A DNA stretch of 12,811 bases from JACMPA01 sp035564115 (GTDB lineage Bacteria > Patescibacteriota > Saccharimonadia > Saccharimonadales > UBA4665). Positions 1-6,107 of this stretch are shown piece by piece; the first letter of the stretch is position 1; each line of letters opens with the position of its first letter. The translations under genes and the position numbers were made by a program. The stretch lies in the NCBI GenBank assembly GCA_035564115.1, contig DATMTN010000006.1:1-12811 (forward strand). Direction: 5' to 3'. Under the pieces are notes generated by a model, which ran no database searches, was not told the DNA's origin, and worked only from the letters and a program-made list of their open reading frames with translations.

Positions 1-94
1 TGATTTATATCAATTTGCAACAATTCTTACATTTCAGGTTTAAAGACAGGAATATGCTTAAGCCTGTTATTAACCCAAATAGAAAGAGACGAAC

Positions 95-175
95 ATGACC
101 ATCGAAAAAATGTTAGCCGAACTTCATGCGCTGGCTAACAAACCACAAAACCAATCCTCAAACCTGAAAAAATAA
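95..175 (+). CDS. Possible 26-aa small protein (doubtful)
   Basis: A short ATG-to-TAA frame of 26 codons begins MTIEKMLAELHALANK and ends in a Ser/Asn/Lys-rich tail. Its first half could form one amphipathic helix. A weak purine-rich stretch (AAAGAGA) lies about 8 nt before the ATG, and no convincing -35/-10 pair precedes it. It converges on the RdgB-like gene with only 5 nt between the two stop codons. It resembles no family I recognise. It may be a real micropeptide, the remnant of a longer gene, or chance. The region 1-94 otherwise shows only AT-rich sequence. Confidence 0.22.
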   Translation: MTIEKMLAELHALANKPQNQSSNLKK

Positions 176-180
176 AAGTT

Positions 181-723
181 CTACAAGGCACGTAGTTTAT
201 CGACAAGCACAGTCACAGCTTTTGAACGGTGGCTCACGGCGTCCTTCTCGGCAGGCGTCATCTCGCCATACGTCTTTGATTGCCCAGCGGGCATAAAGCA
301 CTTATCAAATCCGAAACCATGCTTGCCACGGGCAGTCACGGCACTTCCTGTTACCTCGCTCTGGGCGGTGATTATCTCCTGACCATCATAGTAGGCAACT
401 ATGCAGCGGATAATGGCAGGCTCCTCAGGCTCGACACATAGCTGATGAAGGGCATCCAAACCAAGTTCTTGCTCAAAAAATTTAATGAACGGACCGGGTA
501 GGCCGTTCAAGCGAACGAGGCCAGCTGCAATATCCTCAACAATGATAGGTGAACCAACGACTTCATAGGCGCGCTTGGCTTTGTCGACGATGATTGTCTT
601 CAGGTCGACACTCTGTATTTCATCAAGGTCGACATCCTGCGACAATAGCTCAAAATCGGCAGGTACTAATCGCTGCCACTCAGCAAGTTTGCCGGCATTG
701 CCGGTCACTAGAGTAATAGTCAT
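181..723 (-). CDS. rdgB: Non-canonical purine NTP pyrophosphatase (Ham1/RdgB/ITPase family)
   Basis: The product (180 aa, close to the family's usual 190-200) should hydrolyse ITP, XTP and their deoxy forms to the monophosphate plus PPi, keeping deaminated purines out of nucleic acids. Visible family motifs are the N-terminal nucleotide-binding TGNAGKLAEW (residues 7-16), VEDIAAGL (62-69) carrying the conserved Asp, GLPGPFIKFF (74-83), GFGFDKCFMP (136-145), and the C-terminal TYGEM plus SHRSKA (151-169). The GLPGPFIKFF and VED patterns look closer to the ITPA branch than to E. coli RdgB. I start at the ATG at 723 because the frame's upstream extension lies inside tRNA-Arg. Only 9 nt (CATTTATTT, no Shine-Dalgarno) separate that tRNA's CCA from the ATG, so the gene is probably cotranscribed with it. 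Downstream on this strand a T-rich run (178-164) follows a weak CTAC/GTAG stem and may end transcription. Confidence 0.9.
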   Translation of the reverse strand: MTITLVTGNAGKLAEWQRLVPADFELLSQDVDLDEIQSVDLKTIIVDKAKRAYEVVGSPIIVEDIAAGLVRLNGLPGPFIKFFEQELGLDALHQLCVEPEEPAIIRCIVAYYDGQEIITAQSEVTGSAVTARGKHGFGFDKCFMPAGQSKTYGEMTPAEKDAVSHRSKAVTVLVDKLRAL

Positions 724-732
724 AAATAAATG

Positions 733-809
733 TGGTGCCCCGGGGTGGACTCGAACCACCGACCTTAGGCTTAGAAGTCCTCTGCTCTATCCAGCTGAGC
801 TACCAGGGC
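733..809 (-). tRNA. tRNA-Arg (anticodon TCT), CCA encoded
   Basis: The minus strand folds as a cloverleaf: acceptor GCCCTGG/CCGGGGC (one T-G wobble), TA at 8-9, D stem GCTC/GAGC, anticodon loop CTTCTAA with anticodon TCT at 775-773, T arm GGTGG TTCGAGT CCACC, discriminator A and a genomically encoded CCA (735-733). It reads AGA codons. The anticodon stem GAGGA/GCCTA has only three Watson-Crick pairs, with purine-purine mismatches at 27-43 (G-A) and 31-39 (A-G). No -10 box is visible directly upstream, so it is likely cotranscribed with tRNA-Gly. Confidence 0.93.
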
Positions 810-810
810 T

Positions 811-934
811 GAATGAGACAAACCTACGGTTTTTCTCATCGCACGTTTCGGAATGAATCCGAATTCGCCTAACGGCGAAACCGTGCTGCTCTTTTCCCTG
901 AGCTGCAATGCTCAGGATGCGGCACCATTGGTGC
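811..934. repeat. Cluster of five short inverted repeats between two tRNA genes
   Basis: Five inverted repeats sit almost end to end. They are 813-839 (12-bp arms, one mismatch, TAC loop), 847-863 (TTCGGA, 5-nt loop, TCCGAA), 864-879 (TTCGCC TAAC GGCGAA), 898-915 (CTGAGC, 6-nt loop, GCTCAG) and 922-934 (GCACC ATT GGTGC). The last overlaps the CCA end of tRNA-Gly. None is followed by a clear U-tract on either strand, so they do not look like ordinary terminators. They could guide processing of the tRNA precursor or be decayed palindromic repeats. No gene is supported in this spacer. Confidence 0.7.
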
Positions 935-1003
935 GGGTGCGGGGAATCGAACCCCGATCTCGAGTTTGGAAAACTCGCATACTAACCGCTGTACTACACC
1001 CGC
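929..1003 (-). tRNA. tRNA-Gly (anticodon TCC), CCA encoded
   Basis: The cloverleaf on the minus strand has a fully paired acceptor GCGGGTG/CACCCGC, D stem GTAC/GTAT (one mismatch-type pair), anticodon stem CGAGT/ACTCG with loop TTTCCAA (anticodon TCC at 970-968), a T arm around TTCGATT, discriminator A and encoded CCA at 931-929. It decodes GGA and probably other GGN codons. A consensus TATAAT lies upstream at 1126-1121, so it probably heads a tRNA-Gly, tRNA-Arg, rdgB transcript. Confidence 0.94.
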
Positions 1004-1146
1004 TCGTCCTCCCGTACGCCTTGGTCTCGTTTTGCCTAACGGCAAAAGCTTCGACTGACGGCTACGGTCGTCCTCTCAAAATAACGAATCCTCTCGCGAT
1101 TTTGGCTTAGAACAGGGGTAATTATACAGTACTGGCCGGGCAAGGC
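1004..1146. other. Spacer between tRNA-Gly and murA: leader hairpins and a -10 box
   Basis: No gene is supported here. On the minus strand it is the region upstream of tRNA-Gly. It holds a perfect 7-bp inverted repeat with TAAC loop (1030-1047, TTTTGCC/GGCAAAA), whose GCCTAACGGC core also occurs at 867-876. It also holds a GAC-GAC/GTC-GTC stem with one bulged T (1053-1072) and distal arms CAAAAT/ATTTTG (1077-1082 and 1099-1104). No terminator follows the murA stop codon, so murA transcripts may read into the tRNAs. Confidence 0.6.
1121..1126 (-). promoter_or_regulatory. Candidate -10 box for the tRNA-Gly/tRNA-Arg/rdgB transcript
   Basis: The minus strand reads TATAAT, a perfect -10 hexamer, followed by TACCCC. 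The same TATAATTAC string precedes the tRNA-Arg(CCG) gene near 11391. No good -35 hexamer lies 16-18 bp upstream. Initiation would fall near 1114, giving a precursor leader of roughly 110 nt before tRNA-Gly. Confidence 0.5.
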
Positions 1147-2667
1147 CTAGAGGTCGCTCATGACGGTGATGTGCGCACCGAGTGAGTTGAGGCGTTCGGC
1201 CAGGTCTTCGTACCCACGGTTGATGGTGTAGACGTTGCGCAGCATGCTGATACCGTTGGCGGCCAGCATACCGATGAGCAGGAGTGAGGCAGGGCGTAGG
1301 GCCGGCGGGCAGACAACATCTGCAGGGCTGAACTTGGTTGGGCCGTCTACGTAGACGCGGTGCGGGTCGGCGAGCTCTATTTGGGCGCCAATCTTGGTGA
1401 GCTCAGTGTAGTAGATGGCGCGGTTTTCGTATGTCCAGTCGTGAATCAGAGTGCGGCCCTTGGTCACACACGCAATCGGTACGAAGTAAGGTAGGTTGTC
1501 TTGGTTGAGGCCGGGGTAGACATTGGCGTGAATTTTCTCGGTCAAGGCCCGGAGGCTACCGTCGTGCTTCATGATTTTGAGATTAACGAGGTCGGTCTTG
1601 CCGTTAGTTGCCTTGTATCGTTCCGATTCTTCGAACTTCAGACCCATCTTCTGGAGCTTCAGCATTTCAAGCGCCATGAAGTCGATTGGCACGCGTTTGA
1701 CGGTGATTTCCGAGTTGGTGGTCACTGCCGCTGACACGAAGAACATAGCCTCAATAGGGTCCTCACTTGGGGCGTAGGTGACGTTCTTTTTGATATGTTC
1801 GACACCGGTTACGCGCAGGGTGCTGGTGCCAATACCTTCGATTTTGACGCCGAGCTTCTGTAGGAAGAAACAGATTTCTTGCACCATGTAGTTAGCACTG
1901 GCGAACTGGATAGTCGTTTCGCTCGTAGTCCGAGCGGCGGCCAGGAGGGCATTTGTCGTGACGGTGTCACCTGATTCGTAGAGCACGATGCGACCGGCAG
2001 GCTTCTTGTTCACGGTCACGTTGTAGTGCCCGGTGGTGGCTACAATGCCGACACCAAATTCCTCAAGTGCATATAGGTGAGGAGTAACGGTACGCGTCCC
2101 AAGCTTACAGCCGCCAGCGTACGGGATCCTGAATTCCTTGTAGTCGTGTAACAGGGAACCAATCATCATGAGCACGGAGCGTGTCTTGCGCGCCGATTCC
2201 TTATTGAACTTGTCGAGTATGAGTTCTTCAGGGCGACGAATCTCTAGGTCATTACCGGGTAGCCACTTAACCTGTACGCCGATACTCTCCAGCACCTCGA
2301 TGATACGGAAGACTTCCTCAATACGCGGGAAAGACTTGAAGCGTGTAATACCGTGGTTGAGTAAACTGGCGCAAAGCAGGTGGACTGCGGCGTTCTTGCT
2401 GGTCTTAAGGGTAACTTCGCCGTGCAGCTCATGACCACCCTCGACACGAAGGTTCGTGCCACCACCACTCAGGCTGATGAGCTGCTTGTTGAGGACATCG
2501 CTGATGCGCCCCAGCGTATCGAGACTGAGGTTCTGTCGACCCTTCTCAATACGGTTTACAGCCGACTGACTGGTGCCCAAACGGCGCGCGAACTCAGCTT
2601 GTGTTAAGTTTCTCTCTTGTCGTATCTGAGAAATCAGATGACCAATCTTCTCGTTTGAGTTATTCAT
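1147..2667 (-). CDS. murA: XRE helix-turn-helix / MurA fusion (UDP-N-acetylglucosamine 1-carboxyvinyltransferase)
   Basis: The C-terminal part (about residues 72-506) is a MurA. It transfers enolpyruvate from PEP to UDP-GlcNAc, the first committed step of peptidoglycan synthesis. Active-site positions appear kept: K91-N92 (SKNAA), R163, catalytic C187 in AGGCKLGTR with R192, D390 (NQDNLP), R416 (ENRAIYY), R458 (LRPAS) and R484 (NRGYE). I therefore expect a working enzyme. The Cys predicts fosfomycin sensitivity. Residues 8-62 form a separate XRE HTH, with TQAEFARRLG and recognition helix SQSAVNRIEKG. MurA alone is normally about 420 aa, so the first 70 residues are an extra domain. The start is the ATG at 2667, about 10 nt after a -10 box and without a Shine-Dalgarno site. 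The operator-like repeat in the promoter suggests the HTH represses its own gene. It is divergent from glyA. The domain calls are secure; the regulatory role is inference. Confidence 0.92.
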   Translation of the reverse strand: MNNSNEKIGHLISQIRQERNLTQAEFARRLGTSQSAVNRIEKGRQNLSLDTLGRISDVLNKQLISLSGGGTNLRVEGGHELHGEVTLKTSKNAAVHLLCASLLNHGITRFKSFPRIEEVFRIIEVLESIGVQVKWLPGNDLEIRRPEELILDKFNKESARKTRSVLMMIGSLLHDYKEFRIPYAGGCKLGTRTVTPHLYALEEFGVGIVATTGHYNVTVNKKPAGRIVLYESGDTVTTNALLAAARTTSETTIQFASANYMVQEICFFLQKLGVKIEGIGTSTLRVTGVEHIKKNVTYAPSEDPIEAMFFVSAAVTTNSEITVKRVPIDFMALEMLKLQKMGLKFEESERYKATNGKTDLVNLKIMKHDGSLRALTEKIHANVYPGLNQDNLPYFVPIACVTKGRTLIHDWTYENRAIYYTELTKIGAQIELADPHRVYVDGPTKFSPADVVCPPALRPASLLLIGMLAANGISMLRNVYTINRGYEDLAERLNSLGAHITVMSDL

Positions 2668-2676
2668 AGACCACTT

Positions 2677-2705
2677 ACTATACCAAATATGGTATGAAAT
2701 TTCAA
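2677..2705 (-). promoter_or_regulatory. murA promoter, near-leaderless
   Basis: The minus strand has -35 TTGAAA (2705-2700), a 17-bp spacer and -10 TATAGT (2682-2677), matching sigma70 consensus at 5/6 and 5/6. Expected initiation is near 2670, only about 3 nt before the ATG at 2667, so the mRNA would be essentially leaderless. No Shine-Dalgarno sequence could fit. Confidence 0.75.
2680..2695. promoter_or_regulatory. Perfect inverted-repeat operator in the murA promoter
   Basis: ATACCA-AATA-TGGTAT is a perfect 6-4-6 dyad, a size typical of XRE/Cro-family operators. It covers the 3' part of the promoter spacer and the first bases of the -10 box, so a bound protein would block RNA polymerase. 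The most economical ligand is the XRE domain of the gene it controls. It lies about 60 bp upstream of the candidate glyA -10 box on the other strand. Confidence 0.7.
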
Positions 2706-2755
2706 TCTAAAAATAGTTGTGGTTTTCAGAATGAACTGCGGCCCGGCTCATGATT

Positions 2756-2764
2756 TGCTACAAT
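2756..2764 (+). promoter_or_regulatory. Extended -10 promoter for glyA
   Basis: TGCTACAAT is an extended -10 element (TGn plus TACAAT). No -35 hexamer is found 17-18 bp upstream, which an extended -10 can compensate for. Initiation near 2771 would give a leader of about 65 nt. A Shine-Dalgarno GAGGAG at 2821-2826 lies 9 nt before the glyA ATG. Confidence 0.55.
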
Positions 2765-2835
2765 GAAGCCTATGATTTAGCTACCCCACGAATTCACTGG
2801 CGCAAATAATGAATAAAGCAGAGGAGTGATGTGGG

Positions 2836-4119
2836 ATGAAAGATGCAAAAGTAGCACAACTGATAAAAGATGAGGAACAGCGACAGCGTGAAGGCTTGGA
2901 GCTAATCCCGAGTGAAAACTATGTTTCCCGTGATGTACTCGAGGCAATGGGGAGCATATTCACAAATAAGTACAGTGAGGGGTACCCTGGCAAGCGGTAC
3001 TATGGTGGCCAAACATACACTGACCCACTGGAACAACTTGCCATAGATCGAGCCAAACAGCTGTTCAAGGCCGACCACGCCAATGTACAGCCACACTCAG
3101 GTGCACCAGCCAATCAGGCAGTGTACTACGCGTGGCTAGAGCCAGGCGACACAGTGCTTGCGATGGACCTAAGCCACGGCGGCCACCTCACACATGGTAA
3201 CCCGATGACCATGTCGGCACATCTGTATAACTTCATCCCGTACAAGATGAAGGATCCGACAACGGGTGAAATCGATTACGAGGAACTGCGCGCGCTGGCC
3301 CTCAAGCACAAGCCTAAGCTTATCCTAGCTGGGTTTAGCGCCTATCCTCGCGAGCTAGACTATGCCAAATTTGCGGCAATCGCGCAGGAAGTCGGTGACG
3401 AATGCCTACTGATGGCTGACATGGCTCATATCGCTGGTCTGATCGTTGCCGGTATTGCCAAGAACCCGTTTGACTACGGTTTCCATGTAATCACAACCAC
3501 GACTCACAAGACACTGCGTGGTCCACGTGGTGGCCTGATTCTCAGCAAGGGCACGGTGTCGACACCCTTAAGGGCGCCAGAAAAGACTCTCGAGAACATT
3601 CCGACACTTATCGACCGGGCAGTCTTCCCGGGCACGCAGGGCGGTCCGCACGAGCACATCATCGCTGCCAAGGCAGTAGCCTTCGGTGAGGCGCTACAGC
3701 CAGATTTCAAGACCTACGCCGAGCAAATCGTAAAGAATGCTGCCGTGCTCGCCGATGAGCTGCAAAAGCGCGGTTTTAAGCTATTAACAGGGGGGACATC
3801 TAACCATCTAATACTAGCCGACGTCTACAGCAGCTTTGGGATCGATGGCAAGGTGGCCGAAGAAGCCCTCGACAAAGTTGGCCTGACATTAAACAAAAAC
3901 GCGATTGCCGACGACCCGCTGCCACCATTCAAGCCATCTGGTATTCGCCTGGGCACACCAGCCATTACGACCCGTGGACTCAAAGAAGCCGACATGGCCA
4001 AAGTCGCCGAATGGATGAAACAGGCGATTGATAACAGGGAAGATGAAAGCAAGCTTACCATGTTAAGGGATGAGGTCCGTGAATTTGCGACTCAGTTCCC
4101 ATTGCCGAGCGACAAGTAG
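2836..4119 (+). CDS. glyA: Serine hydroxymethyltransferase
   Basis: This cytosolic PLP enzyme interconverts serine plus tetrahydrofolate with glycine plus 5,10-methylene-THF, supplying one-carbon units. Its 427 aa is the normal length. Diagnostic segments are LIPSENYVS (23-31), YSEGYPGKRYYGG (46-58), the PLP-contacting HSGAPANQ (87-94), MADMAH with the cofactor Asp195, the Schiff-base lysine K225 in TTTHKTLRGPRGG, FPGTQGGPHEH (264-273) and the C-terminal SGIRLGTPA (368-376). The ATG at 2836 fits the GAGGAG ribosome site. The stop is 3 nt from the Nudix start, implying an operon. It is divergent from the XRE-MurA gene. No folate-synthesis gene is in the window, so how the cofactor is obtained cannot be seen here. 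Confidence 0.98.
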   Translation: MKDAKVAQLIKDEEQRQREGLELIPSENYVSRDVLEAMGSIFTNKYSEGYPGKRYYGGQTYTDPLEQLAIDRAKQLFKADHANVQPHSGAPANQAVYYAWLEPGDTVLAMDLSHGGHLTHGNPMTMSAHLYNFIPYKMKDPTTGEIDYEELRALALKHKPKLILAGFSAYPRELDYAKFAAIAQEVGDECLLMADMAHIAGLIVAGIAKNPFDYGFHVITTTTHKTLRGPRGGLILSKGTVSTPLRAPEKTLENIPTLIDRAVFPGTQGGPHEHIIAAKAVAFGEALQPDFKTYAEQIVKNAAVLADELQKRGFKLLTGGTSNHLILADVYSSFGIDGKVAEEALDKVGLTLNKNAIADDPLPPFKPSGIRLGTPAITTRGLKEADMAKVAEWMKQAIDNREDESKLTMLRDEVREFATQFPLPSDK

Positions 4120-4122
4120 ACT

Positions 4123-4710
4123 ATGAGTGATTCTGATCGGTTCCGGACGCATGTCGCGGTATTCCTCATCGTTCGTAACGATAGTGACGAGATCTTATTG
4201 CAGAAGCGACAGAATACTTCATATCTTGATGGCTATTGGGATTTTCCGTCTGGTCATGTTGAATACGGTGAGTCGATCCATGAGGCTGCCTGTCGTGAGC
4301 TTCAGGAAGAAGTTGGCGTTACTGCACGACCTGAGGATTTGCGCCTTGTACATGTGAATCAAAACTTCCTCGACACGCCATATATGAATTTCATGTTCGA
4401 AGCACTGCAGTGGCAAAGTCAGCCGAAAGTGAACGAACCAGATAAAGTTGCGGAAGTTGCATTCTTCGCACCGGCAGACTTACCAGAAAAATGTACGCTC
4501 GGCGTGCGAGTGTACGAGCAGGCTGGATTTACCTCAGAGCCGACGTACTCGTTTGTTGACGACACGAATTTTCAGGAAGTCATGCACGAGGCATTTAACC
4601 CGAGCAATTGGGGGCAAGGTTTAGCTTTTTCGGCGGAGGAATTTGAGGCCAGACCAGGTGTTGTCGATGGCGGCGACCTTCACATCAACCCAGCCGAGCG
4701 GCAACACTAA
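4123..4710 (+). CDS. Nudix hydrolase
   Basis: The 195-aa product has a perfect Nudix box from G44 to V66 (G-x5-E-x7-RE-L-x-EE-x-G-V), preceded by the core strand pattern VAVFLIVRNDSDEILLQKR (11-29). Such enzymes cleave nucleoside diphosphates linked to another moiety using Mg2+ held by the box glutamates. The substrate cannot be told, but a MutT/ADP-ribose-type small-molecule role is usual for this layout. The Nudix fold should end by about residue 150. The tail that follows (about 45 residues) is not part of it, and the last 30 codons lie antisense to the conserved end of the DUF3052-like gene. No strong Shine-Dalgarno precedes the ATG, which is 3 nt after the glyA stop, so coupled translation is likely. 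Confidence 0.92.
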   Translation: MSDSDRFRTHVAVFLIVRNDSDEILLQKRQNTSYLDGYWDFPSGHVEYGESIHEAACRELQEEVGVTARPEDLRLVHVNQNFLDTPYMNFMFEALQWQSQPKVNEPDKVAEVAFFAPADLPEKCTLGVRVYEQAGFTSEPTYSFVDDTNFQEVMHEAFNPSNWGQGLAFSAEEFEARPGVVDGGDLHINPAERQH

Positions 4711-5004
4711 GTCGCGTAGGTCTTGTTCGGATAGATCGGTTTGTAGGCCGCTGGCTTTCTTGGGCCAGCTGAGCCACAGAGATTTTTCGATGTCTGCTAG
4801 GCGGTTCTCTTTTAGAAAAGTCGTGAGTTCGGACTTGGTTGCACAGAACAGGTGTACATGAGTGGCGGGGAGACCAGGCTCTAGTTCAAGGCCATTGGCG
4901 TCAGCGAATTCGGAATACCATTCCGGAGTATCTTCGACAAATATCGTCTCGCCAGGTTTGAAGCCAAGCTTGTCGGCGAGTGACTTGTCGGAGTAGCCAC
5001 TCAT
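4621..5004 (-). CDS. DUF3052-like protein
   Basis: The 127-aa soluble protein matches my recollection of DUF3052, a family of unknown function known mainly from actinobacteria. Features are the N-terminal MSGYSDKSLADKLGFKPGE, a central SLWLSWPKK (about 75-83), and a conserved C-terminal block VDVKVAAIDNTWSGLKFLRR (about 106-125). No catalytic motif is evident. Its ATG overlaps the murB stop as ATGA, so it is translationally coupled to murB. Its last 90 bp overlap the Nudix gene on the other strand, and because that part encodes the family's best-conserved residues, this frame is real. A link to envelope synthesis is suggested only by the operon. Confidence 0.82.
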   Translation of the reverse strand: MSGYSDKSLADKLGFKPGETIFVEDTPEWYSEFADANGLELEPGLPATHVHLFCATKSELTTFLKENRLADIEKSLWLSWPKKASGLQTDLSEQDLRDLVLPLGWVDVKVAAIDNTWSGLKFLRRKS

Positions 5005-6035
5005 GGCAGAAGTTCGGGCTCCTGTACGAGGGCTATCTGGAATTTGCTCGCGACGGTGTCGGTGACTTTTTGACGGAAGGCCAGCAGGTCAGCAGTGGAC
5101 TTGGCGTGTTCATTCACGAACACCAGTGGCTGAGCCGGCCAGGTTGCCATACCGGTTTCGGTGTCGTGGTAGTCCTTGAAACCGGCCTGTTCGATTAGCC
5201 AGGCAGCCGGAATTTTGACATGTCCTTCGTGGGCCGGCCAGTGGGGCATTGTCGGGTAATCAGCCTGGATCTGTGCCAGAGTCTCTTCGCTGATGACCGG
5301 ATTGGCGAAAAAGGAACCGTTGTTCGCGACCTGAGCAGGATCGGGTAGCTTGGCTGAGCGGATGGCAATAACAGCGTCACGAATGTTTTGTGGGGTGGGG
5401 CGCTCGATGTTGCGTTCGCGTAAGTAGTCGGCAACGGGCTGGTAAAATGGTGGCTCTGGCAGTCCGCGCATCAGGTGCAGGGTAATGGCTGAGATGAAGA
5501 AGCGGCCTTTATCGGTGGTTTTGAACCGCGAGGTGCGATAGCCAAAAGCGCAGTCCATGGCTGGAATATTAACGAACGCTTTGGTCTGGCGGTCATAGGC
5601 TTCGACGGTTGTGAGGGTATTGGCAATTTCTTGGCCATAGGCGCCGACATTCTGAACTGGTGTAGCGCCAGCAGTACCTGGTATGAGGCTGAGGGCTTCA
5701 ATACCCGTGAGGCTATCATTTGTCGTGTGAGCAACTGTGGCATCCCAATTTTCGCCAGCGCCAACGGTGACGTACACATTACGCCCGTCTTCGTCGAATG
5801 TTTCAAAGCGCATGATCTTGTTGACGAGTACGACGCCCGGGAAGCCCTCGTCTTTCCAAACAATATTGCTGCCACCTCCAATCATGAGTAGGGGTAAATT
5901 CTGTGAATCGGCCCACTGCACGGCTTCGCTGAGCTCCATACTTGAGGTGATATCAATCATATAGCGGGCCGGGCCGCCGAGACGCATAGTGGAATGGTTA
6001 CTGAGTGAGACGTTTTCCTGAATATTCATACCCAT
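5001..6035 (-). CDS. murB: UDP-N-acetylenolpyruvoylglucosamine reductase
   Basis: MurB is an FAD enzyme that uses NADPH to reduce UDP-GlcNAc-enolpyruvate, the product of MurA, to UDP-MurNAc in the cytosol. At 344 aa it matches the E. coli-type (type I) MurB. Visible are the FAD-binding GGGSN (53-57), IPGTAGATPVQNVGAYGQE (118-136), R167 in FGYRTSR, catalytic S241 in NNGSFFANP, PAAWLIEQAG (276-285), and catalytic E339 in VQEPEL. The start is ambiguous. The ATG at 6035 has AAAGGTGAG about 9 nt upstream, while the in-frame ATG at 6029 lies 9 nt beyond a TATACT box and could start a leaderless message. It is followed by the DUF3052-like gene with an ATGA overlap and is divergent from an XRE-type regulator. 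Confidence 0.97.
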   Translation of the reverse strand: MGMNIQENVSLSNHSTMRLGGPARYMIDITSSMELSEAVQWADSQNLPLLMIGGGSNIVWKDEGFPGVVLVNKIMRFETFDEDGRNVYVTVGAGENWDATVAHTTNDSLTGIEALSLIPGTAGATPVQNVGAYGQEIANTLTTVEAYDRQTKAFVNIPAMDCAFGYRTSRFKTTDKGRFFISAITLHLMRGLPEPPFYQPVADYLRERNIERPTPQNIRDAVIAIRSAKLPDPAQVANNGSFFANPVISEETLAQIQADYPTMPHWPAHEGHVKIPAAWLIEQAGFKDYHDTETGMATWPAQPLVFVNEHAKSTADLLAFRQKVTDTVASKFQIALVQEPELLP

Positions 6036-6037
6036 CT

Positions 6038-6065
6038 AGTATATCTCACCTTTGGGTCTTGTCCG
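6038..6065 (-). promoter_or_regulatory. Candidate murB promoter
   Basis: The minus strand has CGGACA (6065-6060, 4/6 to the -35 consensus), a 16-bp spacer and TATACT (6043-6038, 5/6). Initiation near 6031 would suit the second ATG at 6029 as a leaderless start. If the ribosome site AAAGGTGAG is used instead, the true promoter must lie further upstream. Confidence 0.45.
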
Positions 6066-6071
6066 TTACGC

Positions 6072-6100
6072 TTGCATGACCGCTGACGCCAGGCTAGTAT
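6072..6100 (+). promoter_or_regulatory. Promoter of the XRE-like regulator, predicted leaderless
   Basis: TTGCAT (6072-6077), a 17-bp spacer and TAGTAT (6095-6100) match the consensus at 4/6 and 4/6. Initiation would fall near 6107, next to the ATG at 6108, and no Shine-Dalgarno is present. This favours 6108 over the in-frame ATG at 6099, which lies within the -10 box. Confidence 0.55.
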
Positions 6101-6107
6101 GGTAGAT

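Noticed and set aside
724..759. Upstream extension of the rdgB frame by 12 residues
   Set aside because: It lies inside the tRNA-Arg gene and does not resemble the family N-terminus, which begins at MTITLVTGN.
898..915. CTGAGC/GCTCAG hairpin as a terminator between tRNAs
   Set aside because: No U-tract follows on either strand.
575..1110. Plus-strand frames across the two tRNA genes
   Set aside because: Their translations contain reversed tRNA sequence (the familiar GxTRTxDLRLRSP and VRVRGIEPRS patterns) and are artefacts.
2168..2607. Several 70-90-aa frames within murA
   Set aside because: All are shadows of a well-supported conserved gene.
5001..5004. UGA recoding to glycine (Gracilibacteria-type code)
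   Set aside because: murB ends at TGA exactly where the next ATG begins, and no conserved frame contains an internal TGA.
6099..6107. Earlier in-frame ATG for the XRE-like gene
   Set aside because: It lies within or directly after the predicted -10 box; initiation near 6107 favours the ATG at 6108.
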